The notes beneath the pieces were generated by a model. The model ran no database searches. It worked only from the letters and a program-made list of their open reading frames with translations, and was not told the DNA's origin. A program made the translations under genes and the position numbers. From contig CAXIUT010000255.1 in the NCBI GenBank assembly GCA_964035545.1, positions 28,587 through 92,586 on the forward strand: a stretch of DNA of 64,000 bases. Reading direction: 5' to 3'. The DNA is from Bugula neritina. Its lineage: Eukaryota; Bryozoa; Gymnolaemata; Cheilostomatida; Bugulidae. Positions within the stretch are counted from its first letter, which is position 1; every line of letters starts with the position of its first letter. Of this stretch, positions 35,108 to 47,092 are shown one piece after another.

Positions 35108-36922
35108 TCATTCCACTTTGTTGGCTGTTGATTTATCGAGTTTGCTTAGCATTTAGACCTGTTTGGCTGGATGTTCAGGTGAATTGATTTTTTAATCTGT
35201 TTATGACTTGAATAATTGTTTAGATGTTTTTTTCTATATTATTTTAGGATGTTAATGTTTTTGTTCACTTTTTTTCATACTCTATAATCCTAAATCTTGT
35301 TATTTAAGCGTTGATCTTTAAGGACCTTTTATTTTACCTGGAATTTTATCTTTGTATTGTTCTTGATGGTTGAACTGAGAAAGATATGATCCATATTTAC
35401 TATCGTTGGCTAGAAATTGTAATCTTATATTTTTTTATATTTATCTTTATCTTTTTATTTTATCTCTTAACTATCTGGCAGTCTATAAATATAGATCGCT
35501 ACTATCAATATGATTTTTAATGGCTATTCCTCTCATATGTTGATACTATGTGCCTTTAGCTATTTATTAGTAATGTTTTTAGTAATACTTTAGACTTCTA
35601 TTTTCCATTTATCTTAAAGATATTTTATTAAGCTGATTATTAATAGAAGAATAGGGATAACTAAGATCGATTCCTATGATATTATTTTTAATATTGGTTG
35701 TATCTTATTGAATGCTGATTCTATGTTATAATCTTTTGAGTCGATCGCTTTATATTTATATTTATGCTGTTTTTCTCATAAATTACTGATATTATTACTA
35801 TACTTTCTTCTTAGCTTGCCATTCTTATCTTTATTTTGCTCTATTATTGGCTTATATCTATTTTTGTAATTGAATATTCCATTTTTACTGTTAGTAGTTT
35901 ATTTTAACCTTTTATAAACTTGCAGATTGCTAGATTAGTAAATTTTAATCTATCTATTTTTATTATTGCTAGATCTATTTTATTTTCTATCTTATCCTTT
36001 GATATTTCTACTACTTATTATATTTTTATTCATATTTATCAATTTTATTATTCTAATTGTTGATATTACTTTTATTATGATTATTACTTTTATTTCGATT
36101 ATTACTTTTACTGTTGATATTGTTTTTATTTGAGAGGTGTTTTTAAAATTCATATCCAAAAGTAATCTGTTTTGGTATTTTTCTTTTGTTGGTTTATTTT
36201 ATTTTATTTTGATATTCTCTATCTTTCCCTTATAATCCTTAAATAGTCCATTTCAATTGATATTAATTGACTTTACCGTCTATTTTGAAATTAAGCACTT
36301 CAACTAACTTCTATACCTGTCTCTGATTGACATCGTAACCGTAATTCTTCATAAATTTATATATATCTTCCCCGCAAATCCAACTATGTCTGTTTTCATC
36401 TATTGCCAGTACTACTCCATGAAGAGAATAATCCTAGTTCCTGAGTAATGTCCTTCTTATCTAGAGTATCTTCATTTATCTACGCATTATCTATAAAATC
36501 AACTATCTGAAGATGTCTAGTTGCTGTAGGATTGTTTGAGGTTGTGAACTTTACAACTCTGGTCTTTATACCCTTTGGGCTACTAACTAACGTAGTTAAA
36601 GGTCGTCTCTGGGTAAAAGAAAAGTAGCAAATTATAGTCTGCTGACTTATCCTGTCTTTAAATTATCAATCCAGCTGAAAGCATAGGTAAGTAGTTTTTT
36701 ATGCGAGGTGCCTATCACTTTTTGAATATCTTTTTCACGAATATATCCTTTTTACTATTTATCAAGGAATCGGAACAATGCTATTGAGTCGAAGTATGGT
36801 GTATCAGCTAGAGCTTATCTAAATGATTAAATAGATTAGTTGAGAAGTAGTAGTTATGCGAATATATTAGCTAGAAGGGTTCTTGATTTGATAGAAAGCA
36901 TGTTTTGTTGATAGTAGGCCAT
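35108..36922 (-). CDS. EF-hand and coiled-coil protein, copy 1
   Basis: Single exon, 604 aa, ATG 36922, TGA 35110-35108. The N-terminal third has EF-hand-like helices and loops (ALFRFLDKEEKGYIREKDI, then ATFLLPRDDLELREL, then VLAIDENRHSWICGEDIYKF). The loops keep only part of the calcium ligands. An Asn/Lys-rich linker follows, then a long coiled coil (residues about 270-480) and a charged tail. Ciliates have many such proteins in the epiplasm, basal bodies and contractile cytoskeleton. A centrin/spasmin-partner role is possible but not shown. It lies downstream of SepSecS on the same strand. Confidence 0.75.
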
Positions 36923-37073
36923 GATAGAGTTGTTAACTTATTTTATACTTAAAATTATATTATTGATTATATATTATTTGAACAAATCTATTGATGATAT
37001 ACTATTTGAACAAATCTATTGATGATATACTATTTGAACAAATCTATTGATGATAATTATTCTGATAAATCTA

Positions 37074-38722
37074 TCAAATGGGACCTTATTCTTATTTTTA
37101 TAGCTATTATTTTGTCATTTACTTCTTCGATTATTCATTCTTTATATCATTTTATACTATTTTTTATGTTTTATTCTATTCCTTTATCCTTTCTTTATCA
37201 ACAACCTTTATATTTGATTATTAGTATTTTTAGTTATTTTATAATGATAATTCTGATAGTTTGACTTTATTAGTTTATTTTTTGTATATATTCTTTTATA
37301 GTTATTTGAAGGCTTTTTCTAGTCTTTAGAAGAAAAGAAATATTTATTTATTTTTTGTTCCTACAGCACAAGCAAAGGTAATATAAGGCAAAGAGTCATA
37401 ATTGTTAGAATGTGTTCCATAGTTTTTAAAGCTATTATTCCCTATTTTAGTTATTTTTTATGAAGATGACAAGATACGATGACCCATCACTCTCTTACTA
37501 TACAAAATTGCACCTAATTGAGTAATATCTGCCTATTGTTTGTATTGTGATAAGTACATAGCTATAGATATTGTATTATTTGGTGTTTTTAGAATAGTGC
37601 AGTTGTGTTTTAATGCAAATTTTTATCCTTACTTTAGTAGTTATTTATAGTTATTCTTTCTTTATGTCTTTAGCTATTGGATTGTTGATTTTCCCATTGA
37701 TAAAAGAGTTATAAAAAGGTCTGTAATTGGACTGCCGCTTGCTCTTCCTGGATATTTTGATGAAACTATATGACTAAATTATTACTTTTATCTAATAGAG
37801 AAGATTATTTACAGAAGATGAAGGATCCCCCGACTGGGACCATGAAATTTTTATCTGTGCTTTGAACTACTACTGTGCATTACCCTTTAGACATTCCTTA
37901 CTTGATTAGATGGGCTATTTTAGAACACCAAATGCCGTAAGCATTATTGACTACATGAAATAATTAATATTTTTTTGCCAAAATAGATATCTAATCTACT
38001 CTATCAGGTATCCTAGGAGCAAAACAGCTAGTAGTTGACATAACAGCTAAAACATTTTATATACCGAGTTCTTTGATCTTCTTTTCAATAGCTTAGACAT
38101 CAGAGTAGAGATAGTCTCCTTATTTTTTGAGCTATATTACGATTGGAGTGAGATTTGCACTTATGATTGATTTTAGACATGTTTTTTGGTCGATTCTTGA
38201 CCAAATCACATACTTTTTATCTGGATTTAAAGAGTGTAAGGTTAGTAGTGCTAAAGTTAAAGACATTCCTGTTGCCAGAGGGAGTAAAAGAACATCTTCT
38301 ACAAATTAATATTTCAGTTGATGTAGAGCACTTACAGCTAAGTATCTAGTTAGTTGTAGTAAAAGACTGCTTCCTGCTGCTTTTGGCTGATTTGCCATTA
38401 CATCACCACTACGACCTATATATGATATTATTCTACCTATGCCGTGACCCATGTGAAAATGTCTCTCTGCGACTAATCTAGAGTATATTCTGGATTATCT
38501 CTAGCCAACGCCAACTTTATTGTCGAAGTTATTGCTGTCCATGAGGGCAAAAGAATCGAGGATATAGCGAATGGTGAGCTAGTCGAGAGGTTGGAGGGGA
38601 AGCTGTCGTTGCGAGAGGATTTATTTGAGTACTTTTTATCTTTTGTTAATGGAATTCTGAGCCAGACGTATATAAGAAGGAGTGATGATGTCTTCAGCAA
38701 GTTTGAAGTTTTTATCGTCCAT
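37074..38722 (-). CDS. SEPSECS: SepSecS, O-phosphoseryl-tRNA(Sec) selenium transferase, copy 1
   Basis: complement(join(37074..37765,37786..38415,38437..38722)), 535 aa, introns of 20 and 21 nt. Removing the 21-nt intron turns the sequence into the exact family motif [11 protein letters not shown]. Also seen: [19 protein letters not shown] (both final Glu are stop-like codons), [61 protein letters not shown] with the PLP lysine, and YPGRASGSP. The enzyme converts phosphoseryl-tRNA to selenocysteinyl-tRNA in the cytosol, so this ciliate should make selenoproteins with UGA as both stop and Sec. A Glu/Lys-rich C-terminal extension is unlike the human protein. Confidence 0.93.
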
Positions 38723-39733
38723 ATTTTATACTAACTAGATGTAACTATTCATTAGATATAACTATTGATATGATATAACTATCAATAAGATGAAACTATT
38801 GATAAGATGTAACTATTGATCGATTCTTTACTATAAATATCACAGAAGAAGCTATCAGTCTTCTAAACAAACGCTTTGTACCTTCTAGTATTGTTTGATA
38901 AAATCATATTCCTTTGGCAACTACCTAAGACAGTTACTATCTTTGTCTAAAATCCTTTTTCTTTATTCTAAATTTGATTGATTTTTTGTTTGAATTTTAA
39001 TTCTTGGAATATTAAGTTAGTTAGCTGACTAAGTAGACGGTGTCGACTGTGGTAGTATACTCTCTTTTTTATCTCACTTTGAAAGTATTGAGACCTCATT
39101 GATCTCCCAACCGACTAGCCAAGACTGATAACCTTGACTGCATGTTTTTTTTATCTTTCAAAAGCTTCGAATCGATAAGCCAACTCTTTTCGATCTACAA
39201 GAAAGCTTTAATCCTTGACTATTTGTTTTTATAAGTATCAACTCAATGTCATTAATGATCCTTTCGAAAAATAGTCTCTTAAAGACAACCATCATAGACC
39301 AAGATTCTTGATTATCCATTTGTTTTAGATAAAATAATTATTGATGGACGGTTCTTCTAGAGCTAGAGTTGCTTCAAACTAGAAGAAAGAACTTGGGATA
39401 ACTCGAATCGACATCACTCATAGTATTTTATGGAACAAATGAGAAAAAAATAACTTCGACTTTAGAAAATATTCAAAAAAAAACATTTTATTTGATCGAT
39501 ATTGACTAATCCATCTCGTATTAATCTTCATCAACAATTTTTATAAGGGGTTGGGGTTGGGGTTGGGGTTGGGGTTGGGGTTGGGGTTGGGGTTGGGGTT
39601 GGGGTTGGGGTTGGGGTTGGGATCTTTAAAGTCAAATTTAAGCTCCAATTAGGGTCTAGTTCTATATTATGTTTGAAATATTTATTCCCGATGGTAAATT
39701 CTTTTTAGAAACTTAATAAATAAGGTTTTCAGA
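38723..39733. other. Spacer upstream of gene C with degenerate repeats and a telomeric array
   Basis: Short ATTGATAAGAT repeats, then the decayed minus-strand ORF region seen in the A and B spacers (about 38.8-39.4 kb, with several single-base indels). A G4T2 array sits at 39547-39621. No confident gene. Confidence 0.6.
39547..39621 (+). repeat. Interstitial telomeric array, 75 nt, replacing 75 nt
   Basis: Twelve and a half GGGGTT units. In the gene A spacer the flanks TATAA and ATCTTTA are separated by exactly 75 nt of unique AT-rich sequence; here those 75 nt are replaced by the array. Confidence 0.95.
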
Positions 39734-39818
39734 ACATTATAACTGATAATTAAAATCTAGTAATTTTCTTCATAAATGGAAGATTTATTTAGAATTCTTT
39801 ACATTTATATTCTTCTTA
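39734..39818 (+). promoter_or_regulatory. Conserved upstream block (gene C)
   Basis: Same block as upstream of A and B, with a few substitutions (AAATCTAGTAATTTTCTTCA). Confidence 0.6.
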
Positions 39819-41612
39819 ATGAAAGGAATCAAAGTCCTACTTTTGATAGTAGTACTGCTTGGTTCTCTCAACGCATAGATGATCCAACTTGGATCTGATA
39901 GCATCTTTAGTAGCATCACGAAGGGATCAGATAACTCCATTTTCGAAAATGGAAATTCCATGGGAGGAAGTCCCAGTTCAGAAGCTGGAGGTTCTATCCT
40001 TGGAATTGGAAATTCTATGGGAAGAAATCCTAGTTTAGAAACTGGAGGATCTAATCTTGGAATGGGAAATTCCATTGGAGGAAATCCTAGTTTAGAAACT
40101 GGAGGATCTAATCTTGGAATGGGAAATTCTATGGGTGGAAGTCCCAGTTCAGAAGCTGGAGGTTCTAATCTTGGAATTGTTGACAATGGAAATATGCCAA
40201 AAGATAACTTAAATAGTATATTTGGAAATGGAAATAAAGATCCTGGTTCTGCCAACAATATTGATGGATCAAGTAATAGCTTCTTAGAAGATAGCAGTTC
40301 CATTGGTGGAAGTGGAAATATACTCAATGGTGATCTAAGTTCTATCTTTGGAAATCAAATTGCAGATAATAATTGTTCAAATCCACCATCACCACCACAT
40401 CCTTAACCTTAACCTGAACCACCACTGCCACCACCACATCCTTAACCTTAACCTGAACCACCACTGCCACCACCACATCCTTAACCTTAACCTGAACCAC
40501 CACTGCCACCACCACATCCTTAACCTTAACCTGAACCACCACTGCCACCACCACATCCTTAACCTTAACCTGAACCACCACTGCCACCACCACATCCTTA
40601 ACCTTAGCCTTAGCCTTAACCTTATCCTTAACCTTAACCTGAGCCACCACTACCACCACTTCCTTAACCTTAGCCTTAACCTTAACCTTAACCTGAGCCA
40701 CCACTACCACCACTTCCTTAACCTTAACCTGAACCTAATTTCCCACCAGAACAACCTCCCCCTCCTTAACCTCAACCTCCATCTTAACCATCTCCTCCAT
40801 CTTAACCACCACCACCTCCTCCTCCTTAACCACCTTCAGCACCAATTCCACCAAGAAAACCACCAGGTAGAAGATTTCCACCTGGAAAAAAACCTTGTAG
40901 AGGAGGAAAATGTAGAAGAGGAGGAAAATGTAGAAGAGGAGGAAGAAAACCTAGAAGAGGAGGAAGAAAACCTAGAAGAGGAGGAAAATGTAGAAGAGGA
41001 GGAAGAAAACCTAGAAGAGGAGGAAGAAAACCTAGAAGAGGAGGAAGAAAACCTAGAAGAGGAGGAAGAAAACCTAGAAGAGGAGGAAGAAAACCTAGAA
41101 GAGGAGGAAAATGTAGAAGAGGAGGAAGAAAACCTAGAAGAGGAGGAAGAAAACCTAGAAGAGGAGGTAGAAAACCTAGAAGAAATAGAAGACAACCAAG
41201 GAGAAAAAGACATCCTAAAAGAAATAGAAGACAACCAAGGAGAAGAAGACAACCAAAAAGAAATAGAAGACAACCAAAAAGAAAAAGACAGCCAAAAAGA
41301 AATAGAAGACAACCAAGGAGAAAAAGACATCCTAAAAGAAATAGAAGACAACCAAGGAGAAGAAGACAACCAAAAAGAAATAGAAGACAACCAAGGAGAA
41401 GAAGACAACCAAAAAGACATCGGCCAGCACCCAGAAGACATCGGCCAGCACCCAGAAGACATCGGCCAGCACCCAGAAGACATCGGCCAGCACCCAGAAG
41501 ACATCGGCCAGCACCCAGAAGACATCGGCCAGCTCCCAGAAGACACAGACCAACTTCTAGAAGAAGTGGAGGAAGAAGAGGAGGAGGAAGAAGATGTAGA
41601 AGACGTAGATGA
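39819..41612 (+). CDS. Secreted Gly/Asn, Pro, Arg repeat protein C
   Basis: ATG 39819 to TGA 41610-41612, 597 aa. Signal peptide as in A. The Gly/Asn region (20-187) has two clear 19-residue units plus variants. The proline tract is a six-fold repeat around HPEPEPEPPLPPP. The basic tail from about residue 347 uses CRRGG and PRRGGRK units, then RRNRRQP units and a final series of six RRHRPAP units. It ends RRSGGRRGGGRRCRRR. Unlike A and B, a different internal repeat has been amplified, so the layout is conserved while the repeats turn over. Confidence 0.83.
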
Positions 41613-41771
41613 TCTACTATCTTTACTTTTAATTATATATTTTTGAACCAAATAGTAATAATTAATGATTATTGATTCTAAACTATGAATTTAAAGAATA
41701 AAAGTTGATAAGATAATAGTTATTATTGATAAATCGATATTGTTTTTGAAAATAAATCTATGAATAAAAAT

Positions 41772-41840
41772 GGGGTTGGGGTTGGGGTTGGGGTTGGGGT
41801 TGGGGTTGGGGTTGGGGTTGGGGTTGGGGTTGGGGTTGGG
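41772..41840 (+). repeat. Interstitial telomeric array, 69 nt, replacing about 68 nt
   Basis: Eleven and a half GGGGTT units between AATAAAAAT and TATTTTCAGTC. In the gene A spacer the same flanks enclose 68 nt of unique sequence (25327-25394). Confidence 0.95.
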
Positions 41841-42723
41841 TATTTTCAGTCATTAAGAGTCATTTTTTTAATCTTTTCTGACCAATAGCATCTATCAATA
41901 TGGTGTCTTTGTTCTTTTTTACTTACTTTTTTGCTTTAAATCTTCAATTATTCTCATTTGCAGATTGAATTCTATCGAATTATGTTTTTGATCTATCTGA
42001 TTTTGAGACATTTTCACTACTTTTTTTGATTCTAAATGATGTTTTTTGTTCTCTCTATCGATCTATTTTTATATCTAAAGATTAAATATCGCCTATTAAA
42101 AAAAATAAACTACTTTATTCATGTGTTTTAATCAACTTTAGAAAACTTTTCAATATTTAATGATGTATTGATGATCATTTATCTTAAGAAAAATAATATT
42201 TTATTGATATAAAATCATAAGTTAGATGGGGTTGGGGGGTTGGGGTTGGGGTTGGGGTTGGGGTTGGGGTTGGGGTTGGGGTTGGGGGTTGGGGTTGGGT
42301 AAGAAAAATAATATTTTATTGATATAAAATCATAAGTTAGATTAAATTTCTTCTGACAAACAATTTGATTTATTTTTTTTATAAAAAAATCAAATATTTT
42401 TCTTTTTTCGACCTCTGAAAAAGGCATTAATGTAAATGCTATAAGCATAAATATGAATTGGAATTAAATTAAAAATAATCGAAATATTAGCATATAGTAT
42501 TATTATAGTAAATAGGAGAATAATATGTTTATTCAATGATATATTATTTGATTGATCATATTGATAAATGAATAATCAATTCTAGAAAGCAAGATTAACT
42601 ATACAAGACTGCTCTTTCCCTAATTTTTATAAAGAATAACGAAATAAGCAAAAATAAAGTCACAAAAAAGGTATTATTAGTCTTCAGTCATAATCACTTC
42701 ACAATAAACACAAATAACACATT
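41841..42723. other. Spacer between gene C and the second block copy
   Basis: Repeats the small-gene spacer (41.86-42.12 kb), then AT-rich DNA of the segmental duplication, interrupted by an array and a 43-bp direct duplication. No confident gene. Confidence 0.65.
42228..42299 (+). repeat. Interstitial telomeric array, 72 nt, flanked by a 43-bp direct duplication
   Basis: Irregular GGGGTT array (two units carry extra G). The 43 nt before it, beginning TAAGAAAAATAATATT and ending GTTAGAT, are repeated directly after it. Block copy 1 has this 43-mer once and no array. Confidence 0.95.
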
Positions 42724-43386
42724 ATGAAACATAAATAGAATAGTCGTTAGATAAATGAAATCAAACAGTAATAAAACAAGTTAAAATATCAAAAAGGGAA
42801 ATCACTTAATGGCTATTAGTTTGGTTTGTTGCAGAAATAAATATATTTTCCTAGTTTGCCTTCAAAGAAATAGACAAATAATAATAATTCATAAGAAGGA
42901 ATAAGATCTTACAGTTCAACTAAGCTGATCCCAAGTCATCATCATCATAAGCAGTAACGCAGAAAGGCAGAAAGCCATATATTTAGGATGCAATAAAACT
43001 TATAAAGAGTTTAAAAAAACATGAAAAAGATCACAATAAACTAACTAAAGACAACATAATTTTAAAATAAAGAAATAAAAGTGGATCTTAAGTTGAAGAA
43101 ATTGTCTTCTTTCAAATCAAAAATGACATCTAATGGTAAAAATCATTTGAACAGGTTGACAAATGGTGTTTTGATACCAGAATAGTTACATAGTTAGAGG
43201 TGTTAGTAAAAGTTATATGATAATAATAATTTCAATTTACAGATGAAGAACACTGTGAGGTTTTAATTTGATAGCAATCTTCATGTTTAAAAAAACAAAT
43301 AAAAGTAAATAGAAAAGAAAAAACAGTATAAAATTTAAGGATGGTAATAGGATAGGTAGTTCGTGCCTATAGGATTTTATATGTGA
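42724..43386 (+). CDS. Unknown basic protein, copy 2
   Basis: 220 aa paralogue of 34409-35068. Reading frame fully conserved, one extra His codon in the HHH run, a few substitutions including conservative changes near the C-terminus. No recognisable domain. Convergent with the second EF-hand gene. Confidence 0.55.
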
Positions 43387-43425
43387 TTTATCTTAGTTAT
43401 TTTATTTATTTTAAATCTATTAATA

Positions 43426-45291
43426 TCATTCCACTTTGTTGGCTGTTGATTTATCGAGTTTGCTTAGCATTTAGACCTGTTTGGCTGGATGTTCAGGTGA
43501 ATTTATTTTTTAATCTGTTTACTACTTGAATAATTGTTTAGATGTTTTTTTCTATATTATTTTAGGATGTTAATGTTTTATTTCACTTTTTTTCATACTC
43601 TATAATCCTAAATCTTGTTATTTAAGTGTTGATCTTTAAGGACCTTTTATTTTACCTAGAATTTTATCTTTGAATTGTTCTTGATGGTTGAACTGAGAAA
43701 GATATGATCCATATTTACTATCACTAGCTAGAAATTGTAATCTTATATTTTTTTATATTTATCTTTATCTTTTTATTTTATCTCTTAACTATCTGGCAGT
43801 CTATAAATATTGATCGCTACTATCAATATGATTTTTAATGGCTATTCCTCTCATATGTTGATACTATGTGCCTTTAGCTATTTATTAGTAATGTTTTTAA
43901 TAATATTTTAGATTTCTATTTTCCATTTATCTTAAAGATAATTTATTAAGATGATTATTAATCGAAGAATAGGGATAACTAAGATCGATGCCTATGATAT
44001 TATTTTTAATATTGGTTGTATCTTATTGAATGCTGATTCTATGTTATAATCTTTTGAGTCGATCGCTTTATATTTATATTTATGCTGTTTTTCTCATAAA
44101 TTACTGATATTATTACTATACTTTCTTCTTAGCTAGCCATTCTTATCTTTATTTTGCTCTATTATTGGTTTATATTTATTTTTGTAATTGAATATTCAAT
44201 TTTTACTGTTAGTAGTTTATTTTAACCTTTTATAAACTTACAGATTGCTGGATTAGTAAATTTTAATCTATCTATTTTTATTATTCCTAGATCTATTTTA
44301 TTTTCTATCTTATCCTTTGATATTTCTACTACTTATTCTATTTTTGTTCGTATTTATCAATTTTATTATGATTATTGATATTAATCTGATTGTTGATATT
44401 ACTTTTATTATGATTATTATTCTGATTGTTGATATTACTTTTATTATGATTATTATTCCAATTGTTGATATTATTCCAATTGTTGATATTATTCTTATTT
44501 GAGAGGTGTTTTTAAAATTCCTATCCAAAAGTAATCTGTTTTGGTATTTTTCTTTTGTTGGTTTATTTTATTTTATTTTGATATTCTCTATCTTTCCCTT
44601 ATAATCCTTAAATAGTCCATTTCAATTGATATTAATTGACTTTACCGTCTATTTTGAAATTAAGCACTTCAACTAACTTCTATACCTGTCTCTGATTGAC
44701 ATCGTAACCGTAATTTTTCATAAATTTATATATATCTTCCCCGCAAATCCAATTATGTCTGTTTTAATCTATTGCCAGTACTACTCCATGAAGAGAATAA
44801 TCCTAGTTCCTTAGTAATGTCCTTCTTATCTAGACTATCTTCATTTATCTACGCATTATCTATAAAATCAACTATCTGAAGATGTCTAGTTGCTGTAGGA
44901 TTGTTTGAGGTTGTGAACTTTACAACTCTGGTCTTTATACCCTTTGGGCTACTAACTAACGTAGTTAAAGGTCGTCTCTGGGTAAAAGAAAAGTAGCAAA
45001 TTATAGTCTGCTGACTTATCCTGTCTTTAGATTATCAATCCAGCTGAAAGCATAGGTAAGTAGTTTTTTATGCGAGGTGCCTATGACTTTTTGAATATCT
45101 TTTTCACAAATATATCCTTTTTACTATTTATCAAGGAATCGGAACAATGCTATTGAGTCGAAGTATGGAGTATCAGCTAGAGCTTATCTAAATGATTAAA
45201 TAGATTAGTTGAGAAGTAGTAGTTATGCGAATATATTAGCTAGAAGGGTTCTTGATTTGATAGAAAGCATGTTTTGTTGATAGTAGGCCAT
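43426..45291 (-). CDS. EF-hand and coiled-coil protein, copy 2
   Basis: Single exon, 621 aa, paralogue of 35108-36922. A 51-bp in-frame expansion in the Asn/Ile-rich linker (about 44.37-44.5 kb) adds 17 residues; elsewhere lengths are identical. Calcium-loop segments and coiled coil are retained. Preservation of frame across 1.8 kb shows that both copies are, or recently were, functional. Confidence 0.75.
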
Positions 45292-45443
45292 GATAGAGTT
45301 GTTAACTTATTTTATACTTAAAATTATATTATTGATTATATATTATTCTAATAAATCTATTGATGATATATTATTCTAATAAATCTATTGATGATATATT
45401 ATTCTAATAAATTTATTGATGATATATTATTCTAATAAATCTA

Positions 45444-47092
45444 TCAAATGGGACTTTATTCTTATTTTTATAACTACTATTTTGTCATTTACTTCTTCAA
45501 TTATTCATTCTTTATATCATTTTATCCAATTTTTTATGTCTAATTTTATTCCTTTATAATTTCTTTATCAACAACCTTTTTATTTGATTATTAGTATTTT
45601 TAGTTATTTTATAATGATAATTCTGATAGTTTGATTTTATTAGTTTATTTTTTGTATATATTTTTTTATAATTATTTGAAGGCATTTTCTAGTCTTTAGA
45701 AGAAAAGAAATATTTATTTATTTTTTGTTCCTACAGCACAAGCAAAGGTAATATAAGGCAAAGAGTCATAATTATTAGAATGTGTTCCATAGTTTTTAAA
45801 GCTATTATTCCCTATTTTAGTTATTTTTTATGAAGATGACAAGATACGATGACCCATCACTCTCTTACTATACAAAATTGAACCTAATTGAGTAATATCT
45901 GCCTAATGTTTGTATTGTGATAAGTACATAGCTATAGATATTGTATTATTTGGTGTTTTTAAAATAGTGCAGTTGTGTTTTAATGCAAATTTTTATCCTT
46001 ACTTTAATAGTTATTTATAGTTATTCTTTCTTTATGTTTTTAGCTATTGGATTGTAGATTTTCCCATTGATAAAAGAGTTATAAAAAGGTCTGTAATTGG
46101 ACTGCCGCTTGCTCTTCCTGGATATTTTGATGAAACTATATGACTAAATTATTACTTTTATCTAATAGAGAAGATTATTTACAGAAGATGAAGGATCCCC
46201 CGACTGGGACCATGAAATTTTTATCTGTGCTTTGAACTACTACTGTGCATTACCCTTTAGACATTCCTTACTTGATTAGATGGGCTATTTTAGAACACCA
46301 AATGCCGTAAGCATTATTGACTACATGAAATAATTAATATTTTTTTGCCAAAATAGATATCTAATCTACTCTATCAGGTATCCTAGGAGCAAAACAGCTA
46401 GTAGTTGACATAACAGCTAAAACATTTTATATACCGAGTTCTTTGATCTTCTTTTCAATAGCTTAGACATCAGAGTAGAGATAGTCTCCTTATTTTTTGA
46501 GCTATATTACGATTGGAGTGAGATTTGCACTTATGATTGATTTTAGACATGTTTTTTGGTCGATTCTTGACCAAATCACATACTTTTTATCTGGATTTAA
46601 AGAGTGTAAGGTTAGTAGTGCTAAAGTTAAAGACATTCCTGTTGCCAGAGGGAGTAAAAGAACATCTTCTACAAATTAATATTTCAGTTGATGTAGAGCA
46701 CTTACAGCTAAGTATCTAGTTAGTTGTAGTAAAAGACTGCTTCCTGCTGCTTTTGGCTGATTTGCCATTACATCACCACTACGACCTATATATGATATTA
46801 TTCTACCTATGCCGTGACCCATGTGAAAATGTCTCTCTGCGACTAATCTAGAGTATATTCTGGATTATCTCTAGCCAACGCCAACTTTATTGTCGAAGTT
46901 ATTGCTGTCCATGAGGGCAAAAGAATCGAGGATATAGCGAATGGTGAGCTAGTCGAGAGGTTGGAGGGGAAGCTGTCGTTGCGAGAGGATTTATTTGAGT
47001 ACTTTTTATCTTTTGTTAATGGAATTCTGAGCCAGACGTATATAAGAAGGAGTGATGATGTCTTCAGCAAGTTTGAAGTTTTTATCGTCCAT
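45444..47092 (-). CDS. SEPSECS: SepSecS, copy 2
   Basis: complement(join(45444..46135,46156..46785,46807..47092)), 535 aa, both introns conserved in position and length (20 and 21 nt). The catalytic core is essentially identical to copy 1. Most changes lie in the C-terminal Lys/Glu extension, where codons vary but frame holds. Two SepSecS genes within 10 kb is unusual, since most genomes carry one; here the pair is explained by the block duplication. Confidence 0.92.

Larger units (their letters stand above)
33921..39535. repeat. Segmental duplication, copy 1
   Basis: Matches 42121-47880 with offsets of 8200 bp at the left and 8370 bp at the right. The difference is explained by an array insertion with its flanking duplication, a 51-bp expansion in the EF-hand gene and small indels. 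It contains the 219-aa ORF, the EF-hand gene, SepSecS and the spacer leading to gene C. Confidence 0.92.

Noticed and set aside
38127-38349. Plus-strand ORFs of 60 aa (also at 46497-46719)
   Set aside because: They are antisense to the conserved PLP-enzyme core of SepSecS.
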